Shown here: positions 19,555 through 27,813 of the stretch, piece by piece
How the letters are laid out: every line of letters starts with the position of its first letter
Position numbering within the stretch: position 1 is the stretch's first letter
From: a virus
Virus record (IMG/VR): IMGVR_UViG_3300006917_000073
Span: 1-36,708 of that record
Direction: 5' to 3' (one strand)
DNA: 36,708 bases
Translations under genes and position numbers: made by a program
The notes under the pieces: generated by a model
What the model was told of the DNA's origin: nothing
What the model saw: the letters and a program-made list of their open reading frames with translations, nothing else
Databases searched by the model: none

Positions 19555-20025
19555 ATGATTTTCTCCGCACTGTTTTCCTTCCTCGGCGGGTCCGCCTTCC
19601 GCATGATCTGGGGCGAAATCGCCGCGTGGATGAACAAGAAGCAGGATCACGCGCACGAAATGGACATGCTGCGCCTGACCTCGACTCTGGAAGCCGAGAG
19701 GCACGCGCGCAACCTCGAGCAGCTTCGCTTGGCCGCCGACCTGAAACTTTCGGAGATCCGGGTGGCTGGCGACGTGATGGTGGAGAAGGCTGCGGCCGAT
19801 GCGTTCATGGAGGCGCAGAAAACGCTGCGGGCGCCTACCGGGATCAAGTGGGTGGACGGGTGGAACGGCTCCATCCGTCCGGCGATGGCGACGATCGCAC
19901 TGGCGCTGTGGGTGTTCGCGCTTGCGAAGGCCGGGTTCGTGACCGGGGAGTGGGACCGCGAACTGATCGCGGGCATCCTCGGGTTCTATGTTGCGGATCG
20001 AACGCTGGCGAAGCGCGGCAAGTGA
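19555..20025 (+). CDS. Holin, GTA-holin-3TM type
   Basis: 156 aa. Resembles the three-transmembrane holin family first named for gene-transfer-agent release. There is a hydrophobic start (I-F-S-A-L-F-S-F-L-G-G-S-A-F), then a long amphipathic helix with R-L-T-S-T-L-E-A-E-R-H-A. The signature W-V-D-G-W-N-G-S-I-R-P-A-M-A-T-I-A-L-A-L-W-V follows (membrane helix), then A-G-I-L-G-F-Y-V-A-D-R-T-L-A-K-R-G at the end. It would permeabilise the inner membrane and release the lysozyme encoded next (GTGA overlap). Confidence 0.8.
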   Translation: MIFSALFSFLGGSAFRMIWGEIAAWMNKKQDHAHEMDMLRLTSTLEAERHARNLEQLRLAADLKLSEIRVAGDVMVEKAAADAFMEAQKTLRAPTGIKWVDGWNGSIRPAMATIALALWVFALAKAGFVTGEWDRELIAGILGFYVADRTLAKRGK

Positions 20026-20444
20026 ACGACCTCGCCGCCCTGTTCCGCCTCATCCGCCGTTTCGAGGGCTGCCACCTCATGCCCTACATCTGTCCGGCGG
20101 GGGTGTGGACGTGCGGCTGGGGCTCCACCGTCCCGGACTTGATCCCCGGCCAGCCGTGGACGCAGGAGTACGCCGACCACCGCTGCAACCTTGACGCCAT
20201 CCGGTTCGCCAAGGGCGCGCTTGCGATGTGCCCGTCGCTGGAGGGCGATTCCCTGTCGGCCATCGCGGACTTCGCCTACAACCTGGGCCTCGGGCGCCTG
20301 CGCGCGTCTACCCTGCGCCGCCGGATCAACGAGGGAGACATGGCCGGGGCGGTGGCCGAACTCGGCAAGTGGGTTCGGGGCGGCGGGCGCGTGCTGCCCG
20401 GCCTTGTCGCGCGCCGCGCCGCCGAAGCGAGCCTCCTCGCGTGA
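20022..20444 (+). CDS. Endolysin, GH24 lysozyme
   Basis: 140 aa, GTG start overlapping the holin stop. The catalytic region E-G-C-H-L-M-P-Y-I-C-P-A-G-V-W-T-C-G-W-G-S-T has Glu 15 and Thr 30, but the usual Asp of T4-type lysozyme is Cys 24, a variant known in many GH24 phage lysozymes. Later blocks A-I-A-D-F-A-Y-N-L-G and the R-R-x-x-E-A-x-L-L end fit the family. No signal sequence, so export depends on the holin. The stop overlaps the TerL GTG, so lysis and packaging genes are translationally linked. Confidence 0.9.
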   Translation: MNDLAALFRLIRRFEGCHLMPYICPAGVWTCGWGSTVPDLIPGQPWTQEYADHRCNLDAIRFAKGALAMCPSLEGDSLSAIADFAYNLGLGRLRASTLRRRINEGDMAGAVAELGKWVRGGGRVLPGLVARRAAEASLLA

Positions 20445-22132
20445 ACTTCGACCTCGCCCGCTTCGCCGCGCTGCCGGAGGCCGAGCAGGTTGCGGTCATC
20501 AATTCGCTCACCGAGGAAGAGTACGACGCCCTGGTGGGGTGGAAGGAGTGGCATGGGCTGCGCGTCGCGGCCCGCAGCGACATCCTTTCCCTGCTACGGT
20601 TCGTCATGCCGCACCCGGAGCACTTCCAGGACGGCCGCAAGTCTCGCTACGGCGTCAACGTCCACCACAAGGTCATGGCAGAGGGGCTGGAGGAGGTGCT
20701 GGCCGGCAAGTGCCTGCGCCTTGCGATTTCCATGCCTCCGCAGCACGGCAAAAGCACGACGGTCAAGGGATTCCTTGGTTCGCACGTGGGGCGCTTCCCG
20801 TGGAAGCACCTCATGTTCGGCACGTACAACCAGACGTTTGCCGACGAGAACGGCGACGACCTTCGCGCCATCATCAACAGCGACGAATTCAAGCTCGCGT
20901 TCCCGAAGGCGGGCCTTCGCACCGGCTCCAAGGCGAAGGATCACATGGTCACGACCGAGGGCGGCAAGCTGTCCTTCCTTGGCCGCGGCGGTTCCGGTAC
21001 GGGCCGTCCGGCGGACGGGTTCGTGATCGACGACTTCTTCAAGGACGCGAAGGAGGCGGAGTCGAAAACTATCCGTGACGACGCCTGGAACTGGATCACG
21101 CGCGTCGCCAACACTCGTCTGCACGCGCTGTCGTGGTGGGTGATTGTGGCAACGCGCTGGTCCGACGACGACCCCATCGCGCGCCTGACCGACCCGAAGA
21201 ATCCGCACTACAACGAGAGCGTGGCGAAGCAGTGGAAGGTCATCAACCTGCCCGCCATCGTTGACGAGCCGAACATCGCGCAGATCCTCGGGAAGAACCT
21301 TGGCGACGCGCTGTGGCCGGAACGCTTCCCGCTGGAGTTGCTGCACACCGCGCGGCAGATGGACCCCTACGGCTTCTCGGCGCTCTACATGGGCCGCCCG
21401 ACGCCGCCCGAGGGTGCGTTCTACAAGGACTGGATGCTCGCCACCTACGACCATCCGAAGCAATTTCCGTCGCGTGGCCGCTTCTACATGACGGCCGACC
21501 TTGCCGTGAGCCCGGAGCGCGACGCGGACAAGTCCTGCATCGGCATTTGGGGGCTGGACGAAAACGGCGACCTGTACCTGCACCCGGAGCTCTTTTGGGA
21601 CAAGAAGGCGTCCGATGAGTCCGTGGAGCGGCTGATCTATCTCGGGTCCACGTTCCATGTGTCCGACGCCTATTTCGAGAAGGGGCAAATGGACCGCGCG
21701 ATCGGCCCGTTCCTCGAGAAACGCCATCAGGAATTGGTGCAGGCCGGCAAGGGCGCCTCGCCCGATGGCACGCCCTACAAGCCGCGCTACTTCAACATGC
21801 AGCGCATGCCCGTGGCCGGAAGCAAGGGGCTGCGTTCGGTGTCCGTGCGCGGCCTCATGTCGCAGAAGCGCGTGAAGTTCCCGTCGTTCGCGCCGTGGTG
21901 GACTGCGGCGAAGGAACAGTTGCTCAAGTTCACCGGCAGCGGCAACGACAAGGAGGATGACTTCGCGGACATGCTGGCCTTGATCGGCCAGGCCGTCGAA
22001 GATCAAGTCCGCCCCTCCGCTGAAGTGGAGGACAAGGTGATCCAGTTCCGCCCGACGATGCGCTGGATGACCGCCAACCACCGCGCCGAGCGCGAAGCCG
22101 CGCGCCTGCGGGCCAATCTCAGGGGTATGTAA
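20441..22132 (+). CDS. terL: Terminase large subunit
   Basis: 563 aa. ATPase: Walker A S-M-P-P-Q-H-G-K-S-T (97-106), Walker B G-F-V-I-D-D-F-F (193-200) with a following acidic residue, and coupling motif A-T-R-W (237-240). Nuclease: T-A-D-L-A-V (Asp 353) and a terminal D-D-F-A-D-M-L acidic pair (507, 510), as in RNase H-type terminase nucleases. It packages DNA and cuts it. The GTG at 20441 overlaps the lysozyme stop, and the longer frame upstream is shadow. No small terminase is recognisable directly upstream, which is unusual. The portal begins at the next base after its stop. Confidence 0.95.
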   Translation: MNFDLARFAALPEAEQVAVINSLTEEEYDALVGWKEWHGLRVAARSDILSLLRFVMPHPEHFQDGRKSRYGVNVHHKVMAEGLEEVLAGKCLRLAISMPPQHGKSTTVKGFLGSHVGRFPWKHLMFGTYNQTFADENGDDLRAIINSDEFKLAFPKAGLRTGSKAKDHMVTTEGGKLSFLGRGGSGTGRPADGFVIDDFFKDAKEAESKTIRDDAWNWITRVANTRLHALSWWVIVATRWSDDDPIARLTDPKNPHYNESVAKQWKVINLPAIVDEPNIAQILGKNLGDALWPERFPLELLHTARQMDPYGFSALYMGRPTPPEGAFYKDWMLATYDHPKQFPSRGRFYMTADLAVSPERDADKSCIGIWGLDENGDLYLHPELFWDKKASDESVERLIYLGSTFHVSDAYFEKGQMDRAIGPFLEKRHQELVQAGKGASPDGTPYKPRYFNMQRMPVAGSKGLRSVSVRGLMSQKRVKFPSFAPWWTAAKEQLLKFTGSGNDKEDDFADMLALIGQAVEDQVRPSAEVEDKVIQFRPTMRWMTANHRAEREAARLRANLRGM

Positions 22133-24247
22133 ATGGAAGAACTTGCCGAACAACAATCCTCCGGCGTCGAACGAGAGCCGCCGCAGACCTCCGAGGCGGA
22201 AACGAAGCTCGTCAAGCAGTGGTGCGAGGACATCGAGAACGCCAAGCGCCATTGGGAGGACGACTTCAAGCGGATGCGCGACGACGCGAAGTTCGAGCGC
22301 GGCCTGCAGTGGGAGAACCAGAGGGCGAAGGACGATCGCTACATCGCCAACCTGACTAAGAGCCACATCCGCAGCAAGGTCGCGGCGCTCTACGCGAAGA
22401 ACCCGAAGGTGCAGGCGAGGCGCCGGCCGAAAATCTACTACCAGGCGTGGGACGGCTCGCCGGAAATGCTGCAGCAGGCGCAGTTGACCCTCGCGGCCAT
22501 GCAAAACCCGGCCGGAGCGCAGGCCGCCATTGCCGCAGGGCAGGCGCCCCAGCCTACGATGGACCCGGAAACCGCGACGCTGGTCATGCGGGACCACGAA
22601 CAGGGCCGGGCCATGAAGGCGGTCTACGACAAGATGGGCCGCACGCTCGAGATCGTGGCGCAGTACAGCCTCGATGAGCCGATCCCCAAGTTCAAGACCC
22701 GCGCGAAGCAGTTGGTGCGGCGCACCTCCATCTGCGGCGTCGGCTACGTGAAGCTGGGCTACCAGAGGCTGCTCAACCGCAGCCCGGATCTCATGGGCCG
22801 GATCAAGGATTCGACCGACCGCCTTGAGCACCTGAAGCGCATCCGGGACGACCTGACCGACGACAAGCTGGACGTGGCCGACGCCGAGGCCGCGGAGCTG
22901 GAGCTGAACCTTGCCTCGCTGCAGAAAGAGGCCGAGGTCATCATCCGCGAGGGTCTGGTGTTCGACTTCCCGAAGGCGTGGAGCATCATCATCGACCCCG
23001 CCTGCACGGAGATCAAGGGCTTCATCGGCGCGGGCTGGGTGGCGCAGGAGTTCATCTTCACCCCGAAGAAGGCGCAGGAGATTTGGGGCGTGGACGTGTC
23101 CTCGTCCTTCACCCCGCACTCAGCCGAAGGCCGGCGCATCGCCGCCACCTCCAAGGCGCAGAAGCTCGCCGCCTTCTACGAGGTCTATGACCTGACCGGC
23201 CAGGTGTGCTTCACCCTCTGCCTCGGCTACCCCGGCTTCATCAAGGCGCCGGGGGAGCCTGACGTGTGGCTGGAGCAATTCCACCCCTTCTACCAGCTCA
23301 CCTTCAACGACGTGGAGGACGACGAAAGCATCTATCCGCCCTCGGACGTGAGCCTCCTGCGGCCGATGCAGGTGGAGTACAACCGTTCCCGCGAGGCCCT
23401 GCGCCAGCACCGGATCGCCAATCGGCCGGCGTGGGTGGCCGTGAAGGGGCTGTTCGGGGAGCACACGAAGGAACGGTTCGGAAACCACGTCGATCACGAA
23501 GTCATCGAGCACGACCTGCCGCGGGACGTGGATCTGTCCAAGGCGCTGCGCGAAAAGCCCAAGGCGCCCATCGACCCGGCGGTGTACGAAACCGAGCACC
23601 TGTACGCGGACATGATGCGCGCGGGCGGCCGGCAGGCGGCGAACTTGGGGGGCACTTCCGGCGCCACGGCCACGGAAGTCACGGTGGCCGAGCAGTCCCG
23701 GTCGGACGGGGATTCCTCGAACGTGGACGACCTGGACGAGTTCCTGACCGACGTGATGCGCGGGGCGGGGCAGATCCTGCTCCTCAACATGAGTGAGCAA
23801 ACGGCCAAGGAGATCGCCGGTCCGGGCGCGGTGTGGCCGCAGCAGTCGAAGAAAGAGGTGGCGCGGGAACTGTGCCTTGAGGTCCGGGCCGGTTCCTCCG
23901 GGCGCCCGAACCGCCAGGCGAGGCTGCTTGCCATCGAAAAGACGGCCCCGTTCCTCCTGCAGACGCCGGGCTTCAAGCCGAAGAAGCTGGGCGAGCTTAT
24001 CTTGATGGAGGTGGACGAAACCCTCGACATCGAGGAGTTCTACGAGGACGGCCAGCCTTCCATCGTCGCCATGAACGCCGCGAAGAACGCGATCGGCGGG
24101 GTGGGCGCGGGCGGCGATGCGCCGATGGCCGCGCTGCAAGGCGGTCAGGGAGGCATGAATGCGCCGCAGGCCGCGGAGTCCGGCGCGCGCACGCAGAACC
24201 TGGGCGGGGCGGGTGGAGGCGCGCCTAACCCTTTGACAGTGCAATGA
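22133..24247 (+). CDS. Portal protein
   Basis: 704 aa, near the size of P22-type portals (about 725). N-terminal W-C-E-D-I-E-N-A-K-R-H-W-E-D-D-F, then N-Q-R-A-K-D-D-R-Y-I-A-N-L. The middle shows helices and an F-I-F-T-P-K-K-A clip-type part. R-Q-A-A-N-L-G-G-T-S-G-A-T-A-T-E-V-T and G-G-x-G/A-rich tails close it. The dodecameric portal forms the unique vertex where TerL docks. It starts immediately after the TerL stop and precedes the scaffold, the usual order. Confidence 0.85.
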   Translation: MEELAEQQSSGVEREPPQTSEAETKLVKQWCEDIENAKRHWEDDFKRMRDDAKFERGLQWENQRAKDDRYIANLTKSHIRSKVAALYAKNPKVQARRRPKIYYQAWDGSPEMLQQAQLTLAAMQNPAGAQAAIAAGQAPQPTMDPETATLVMRDHEQGRAMKAVYDKMGRTLEIVAQYSLDEPIPKFKTRAKQLVRRTSICGVGYVKLGYQRLLNRSPDLMGRIKDSTDRLEHLKRIRDDLTDDKLDVADAEAAELELNLASLQKEAEVIIREGLVFDFPKAWSIIIDPACTEIKGFIGAGWVAQEFIFTPKKAQEIWGVDVSSSFTPHSAEGRRIAATSKAQKLAAFYEVYDLTGQVCFTLCLGYPGFIKAPGEPDVWLEQFHPFYQLTFNDVEDDESIYPPSDVSLLRPMQVEYNRSREALRQHRIANRPAWVAVKGLFGEHTKERFGNHVDHEVIEHDLPRDVDLSKALREKPKAPIDPAVYETEHLYADMMRAGGRQAANLGGTSGATATEVTVAEQSRSDGDSSNVDDLDEFLTDVMRGAGQILLLNMSEQTAKEIAGPGAVWPQQSKKEVARELCLEVRAGSSGRPNRQARLLAIEKTAPFLLQTPGFKPKKLGELILMEVDETLDIEEFYEDGQPSIVAMNAAKNAIGGVGAGGDAPMAALQGGQGGMNAPQAAESGARTQNLGGAGGGAPNPLTVQ

Positions 24248-24258
24248 CATTGCCTCAG

Positions 24259-24276
24259 AGTAAACGCGAAACGGAC
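24259..24276 (+). repeat. 18-bp motif, copy 4 (scaffold leader)
   Basis: GTAAACGCGAAACGGACC, the form used as consensus. Noncoding, 5 bases before the ATG at 24282, with a perfect TTGACA at 24231-24236 upstream. The position relative to the start codon matches copy 3. Confidence 0.5.
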
Positions 24277-24281
24277 CCTAA

Positions 24282-25442
24282 ATGACCACCGAAACGCAGG
24301 AAGTCGCGCCGGACGCCACCGCGGAAACCACCGCGGCGACGGATGCCGGCCATACCGCCACCGGGGAAGCCGGCGGCACCAGCACGCCCACCACCGAGCC
24401 GCAAGGCGCGGAAGGGCAAGGCGCAACGGCGTCGGCCTCGCCAGCCGACAAGGGCAAGCAAGCCGAACCCAAGACCACCTTCGAGGCACTGCAGCGCGTG
24501 TACGAAAAGTCGCGTGCCGAGGCCGAAAAGGCGGCGGGGAAAACGGCAAACGGGGAGTCGCCCGACCCGGAAGCGAGTGGTGAGCCGGCGAAAGCCGGCG
24601 CGGAGGCCGAGAAGTCTGCGGCCCCTGCGGATGACCTCCTCGGCAGAGTCCCGGATGCGGAGTGGAAAGCCACCCCGCGAAAGACGCGCGAGCGCATCGA
24701 AGCGTTCCGCGACCGGGTGAAGGCACTCGATGGGACGGTCCAGGAACTTGCGCCCAAGGCGAAGGTTGCGGACCAGCTCGGCGGCTACCTGCAGCGCACC
24801 GGCATGACGGTGGAGCACGCGAACAGCGCGCTTGCCCTCTATGCGGCGGTGCTGCACGACCCGGCGAAAGCCAAGGCGGCGCTTGCGCCGCTGGTCGAAT
24901 ACGTGGACCGGCAACTCGGGGAAATCATGCCCGATGACATCCGGCAGCGTGTGGATGCTGGCGAAATCAGCGAGGCGGCGGGCAAGGAATTGGCCCGCAC
25001 GCGGATGGAGGCGGCCCGTTCCGGTGCCCGTGTCCAGCAGCACGCCGAGCAGACCCAGCGGGTGAACGAGGAAGGCAAGCGGCGCGAGGAAGTCGCGCGG
25101 CGTGCCCAGGAGGTGACGCAAGGGGTTTCGACGTGGGAAGCGTCGTGGCAGGCAACGGACCCGGACTACTCGAAAAAGGCGCCGCACGTCATCAAGCGGC
25201 TCACTCGGGTACTGGAAGCCGAGGCGAAGTCCGGTGTGATCCGCACGCAGCAGGAGGCGGTCGCGCTGGCGAAGGAAATTCGCGCCGAGGTGGAAAAGGA
25301 TCTTGCGGAGCTTGCTCCGCGCCCGCGTGAGCAGCGAGTGGTGACTGGCGGCAATCAACCCGTTGCCGCACCACCGCCCAAATCCAGCCTCGAGGCCGTC
25401 AACCGCGCCTACGAGGAAATGCGGCGGAGGAACGCGGCGTAG
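24282..25442 (+). CDS. Scaffolding protein
   Basis: 386 aa. The first 120 residues are Thr/Ala/Glu-rich and disordered. The remainder is a long chain of charged amphipathic helices (E-A-F-R-D-R-V-K-A-L-D-G, R-R-E-E-V-A-R-R-A-Q-E-V) with a basic C-terminal end (Y-E-E-M-R-R-R-N-A-A). This composition and its place between portal and capsid mark an assembly scaffold. It would direct coat assembly and leave the procapsid. Preceded by copy 4 of the 18-bp motif. Confidence 0.75.
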   Translation: MTTETQEVAPDATAETTAATDAGHTATGEAGGTSTPTTEPQGAEGQGATASASPADKGKQAEPKTTFEALQRVYEKSRAEAEKAAGKTANGESPDPEASGEPAKAGAEAEKSAAPADDLLGRVPDAEWKATPRKTRERIEAFRDRVKALDGTVQELAPKAKVADQLGGYLQRTGMTVEHANSALALYAAVLHDPAKAKAALAPLVEYVDRQLGEIMPDDIRQRVDAGEISEAAGKELARTRMEAARSGARVQQHAEQTQRVNEEGKRREEVARRAQEVTQGVSTWEASWQATDPDYSKKAPHVIKRLTRVLEAEAKSGVIRTQQEAVALAKEIRAEVEKDLAELAPRPREQRVVTGGNQPVAAPPPKSSLEAVNRAYEEMRRRNAA

Positions 25443-25460
25443 TCCTAAAAGGAAAACGCC

Positions 25461-26498
25461 ATGGCGCTCACCGCCGACGAACTGGTTTCCCTCAGCAACG
25501 CCTCGCTCGACCACTACATCCGGTCGCAACCGGAGTCGCAGATCCTCCAGGATCGGCCGCTCTACAACGACATGATGGCGAACGCCAAGTCCTTCAACGG
25601 CGCGGAGGAGTACATCCGCAAGAACGTGAAGGGCGTGTACTCGTCCAGCATGGTCGGCTACTCGCACGACGACGAGGTTTCCTACGTCAACCCGGCCAAC
25701 ATCAAGCAGGCGAAGGCCAAGTGGTACGAAGTCGCCTCGGGCATCAAGGTGTTCTACACCGAGCTCAAGGCGAACGGCATCCACGTCCTCGACTCCGCGA
25801 TGGGCAAGAACGTGTCGGCCTCGGCCGATGAGCTGCAGCGCATCAGCAACATCTTCGACGACAAGAACGAGGATCTGATGGAAGGGTCCGAGCGTTCGCT
25901 GGCGGAGATGTTCTGGCGCGACGGCACGCAGGACGCCAAGGCGCTGCCCGGCATCCTGTCGTTCATCGTCAACAGCCCCTCCACCGGCACGCGCTTCGGC
26001 ATCGACGCCGCGGCGAATTCCTGGTGGCGCAACCGGGCGAACCTGGCGATCGACGCCTCGACGGCCAGCAACAACAACCTGGTCAACGAGCTCCAGCAGG
26101 AGGTCCGCCAGCTCCGCCGCTACGCCCGCAAGCCCAAGCACAAGGTCTACGCGGGGTCGGACTGGATGGAGGCGTTCGAGAAGGAACTGCGCGCCAAGGG
26201 CAACTACACCCTGACCGGGTGGGCGAAGTCCGGCCGCATCGACGCCAGCATCGCGGACCTGGAGTTCAAGGGCATCGAGATCGTGTACGAGCCGCTGCTG
26301 GATGACCTGTCCCGCGCGAAGTACGGCTACATCCTCGACCTGAACGCCATCCGCCTCTGGAAGATGGACTCGGAGTGGATGGTGCGCCACAACCCGGCGC
26401 GTCCGGCCGAGCAGTACGTGCTCTACCGTGGCATCACCTGCACGGGCGCGATCATGGCGACCCAGCTCAATTCGAGCTGCGTCACCTCGATCGCCTAA
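25461..26498 (+). CDS. Major capsid protein
   Basis: 345 aa. Regular alternation of helices and strands without low complexity, Tyr/Trp-rich, with S-F-N-G-A-E-E-Y-I-R-K-N-V-K-G near the N-terminus and W-W-R-N-R-A-N-L-A-I-D in the middle. The size, the position straight after the scaffold, and the hairpin that follows fit a major coat protein of HK97-type fold. The ATG has AAAGGA upstream. It is likely the most expressed late gene. Confidence 0.85.
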   Translation: MALTADELVSLSNASLDHYIRSQPESQILQDRPLYNDMMANAKSFNGAEEYIRKNVKGVYSSSMVGYSHDDEVSYVNPANIKQAKAKWYEVASGIKVFYTELKANGIHVLDSAMGKNVSASADELQRISNIFDDKNEDLMEGSERSLAEMFWRDGTQDAKALPGILSFIVNSPSTGTRFGIDAAANSWWRNRANLAIDASTASNNNLVNELQQEVRQLRRYARKPKHKVYAGSDWMEAFEKELRAKGNYTLTGWAKSGRIDASIADLEFKGIEIVYEPLLDDLSRAKYGYILDLNAIRLWKMDSEWMVRHNPARPAEQYVLYRGITCTGAIMATQLNSSCVTSIA

Positions 26499-26508
26499 AG
26501 CAGCAACG

Positions 26509-26533
26509 GGGGCCGGGCATGGTGCCCGGCCCC
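26509..26533 (+). terminator. Strong hairpin after the capsid gene
   Basis: Perfect 11-bp stem GGGGCCGGGCA / TGCCCGGCCCC with a 3-base TGG loop, 10 bases after the capsid stop. No T-run follows, so it may be a partial terminator or an mRNA-stabilising stem that raises capsid expression over downstream genes. Confidence 0.6.
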
Positions 26534-26551
26534 GTCACCAAGCGAGGAAAC

Positions 26552-27076
26552 ATGACTTCGACCAACCCGATCACCCTCAAGACCTATACCGCTGTCCTGC
26601 GCCACGCCGGCAACCTGCTGCACGAAATCCCGGTGGAGGGCGAGGATGGCCGCGGCGTGACCGAGCGCGAACTGCGCTACCTGCGCCACCTGCACGGCGC
26701 CGAGAACATCGTCAAGGTGCAGGAGGTGGGCAAGGTCGAAGTGGACGAAACGCTGCACTACTACAACATCGTGGAGAAGTACGGCAGCAACGACGACTTC
26801 ACGAAGCAGGAAATGGTGAAGGCCAAGGTCGAAAAGCTGTTCAACGTGGAGCTGCACGGCTTCAACGAGTACATCGCCAACAAGGCCGACACCAAGCCCA
26901 AGGTCACGTTCCGCGACGCCCCGGTGGTGGATGAGTCGGCGCTGCGCGAGAAGATCGAGGCCGAAATGCGGGCCAAGATCGAGGCCGAGGTCCGCGCGAA
27001 GATCGCCGCCGAGCAGCCGTCCGCGCCGCCCTCGCGCACCCTGGGCCTGCCCGGCAAGCAGCCGGTCCCGGCGTAG
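26552..27076 (+). CDS. Hypothetical virion protein, 174 aa
   Basis: ATG at 26552 with GAGGAA upstream. The N-terminal 110 residues are a mixed alpha/beta part (T-Y-T-A-V-L-R-H-A-G-N-L-L-H-E, then L-R-H-L-H-G-A-E-N). The C-terminus repeats a basic/acidic helix (R-E-K-I-E-A-E-M-R-A-K-I-E-A-E-V-R-A-K-I), a short coiled coil. It lies between capsid and connector, so it may be a minor head or head-decoration protein. Not recognised by family. Confidence 0.7.
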   Translation: MTSTNPITLKTYTAVLRHAGNLLHEIPVEGEDGRGVTERELRYLRHLHGAENIVKVQEVGKVEVDETLHYYNIVEKYGSNDDFTKQEMVKAKVEKLFNVELHGFNEYIANKADTKPKVTFRDAPVVDESALREKIEAEMRAKIEAEVRAKIAAEQPSAPPSRTLGLPGKQPVPA

Positions 27077-27087
27077 CGGAGTAGGCC

Positions 27088-27813
27088 GTGGCGCTGCGCA
27101 ACACGCTGACGGAGGTGGTGGAATTCGTGAGGCAGGAAGCCCGCCTCTCCACCAATTCGTCGCGTGGGACGGACAACCTCGAGAACATCGAGCGCCTTAT
27201 CAAGCGCCACTACACCACGCTCGCGGAGGACTTCGACTGGCAGCACCTTGTCCTGAAGCGCAACGACAGCGCGGCAAGGAAGGTGCTGTCGGCCGGGCAG
27301 CGGATCTACTCCTTCCCGGCCTCCGTGAACGTGCTCAAGATCGAGCGGGCATGGGTGAAGCACTCCGGTCTGTGGAAGCCGCTGGAGTACGGCATCGGCC
27401 CGGACCAATTCAACGCCTACGATTCCGACGACGACGAGCGCACCGACCCGGTGGAGCGGTGGGCGTTCCACGACGACGACGAATTCGAGGTGTGGCCGCT
27501 GCCCGCCACGAACGGCGCGGCCAACGGCGACGGCGAGATTGCCTTCGAGGGCCAGCGTGCCATCGAAACCCTGTCCAGCAACAGCAGCCGCCTGGACATG
27601 GACGGGATCATGGTGTCCCTCTTCGTCGCCGCCGAGATCCTAGCCGGCAACGGGCAGAAGGCCGCAGCCGAGATCAAGGCAGCGGCAGCGGCGGCGCGCC
27701 GTGATCGGCTGAAGATGAGCCTTGGCGACAAGTCGAAGTGGACGATGGGGGCCGGGCAACCCGGCGTTCGGCGCAGTGTTCGCCATCCGGTTTACATCAA
27801 CCGGAGCGGGTAA
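27088..27813 (+). CDS. Head-tail connector (adaptor) protein
   Basis: 241 aa, GTG start. The pattern R-L-I-K-R-H-Y-T-T-L-A-E-D-F-D-W-Q-H-L, then Y-S-F-P-A-S-V-N-V-L-K-I-E-R-A-W, W-K-P-L-E-Y-G and P-V-E-R-W-A-F ... F-E-V-W-P-L-P matches the alpha/beta adaptor proteins that join portal to tail in short-tailed phages (gp4/gp11-like). The C-terminal tail is basic. The assignment rests on this pattern plus its place after the head genes and before the tail hub. Confidence 0.75.
   Translation: MALRNTLTEVVEFVRQEARLSTNSSRGTDNLENIERLIKRHYTTLAEDFDWQHLVLKRNDSAARKVLSAGQRIYSFPASVNVLKIERAWVKHSGLWKPLEYGIGPDQFNAYDSDDDERTDPVERWAFHDDDEFEVWPLPATNGAANGDGEIAFEGQRAIETLSSNSSRLDMDGIMVSLFVAAEILAGNGQKAAAEIKAAAAAARRDRLKMSLGDKSKWTMGAGQPGVRRSVRHPVYINRSG

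Noticed and set aside
20594-23119. 841-codon open frame on the minus strand opposite TerL and portal
   Set aside because: Shadow of GC-rich codon usage. The plus strand carries clear terminase and portal motifs, and the minus frame is Arg/Leu/His/Val-rich with no domain.
24255-26390. 711-codon open frame on the minus strand opposite scaffold and capsid
   Set aside because: Same shadow effect, low-complexity composition, no ribosome site.
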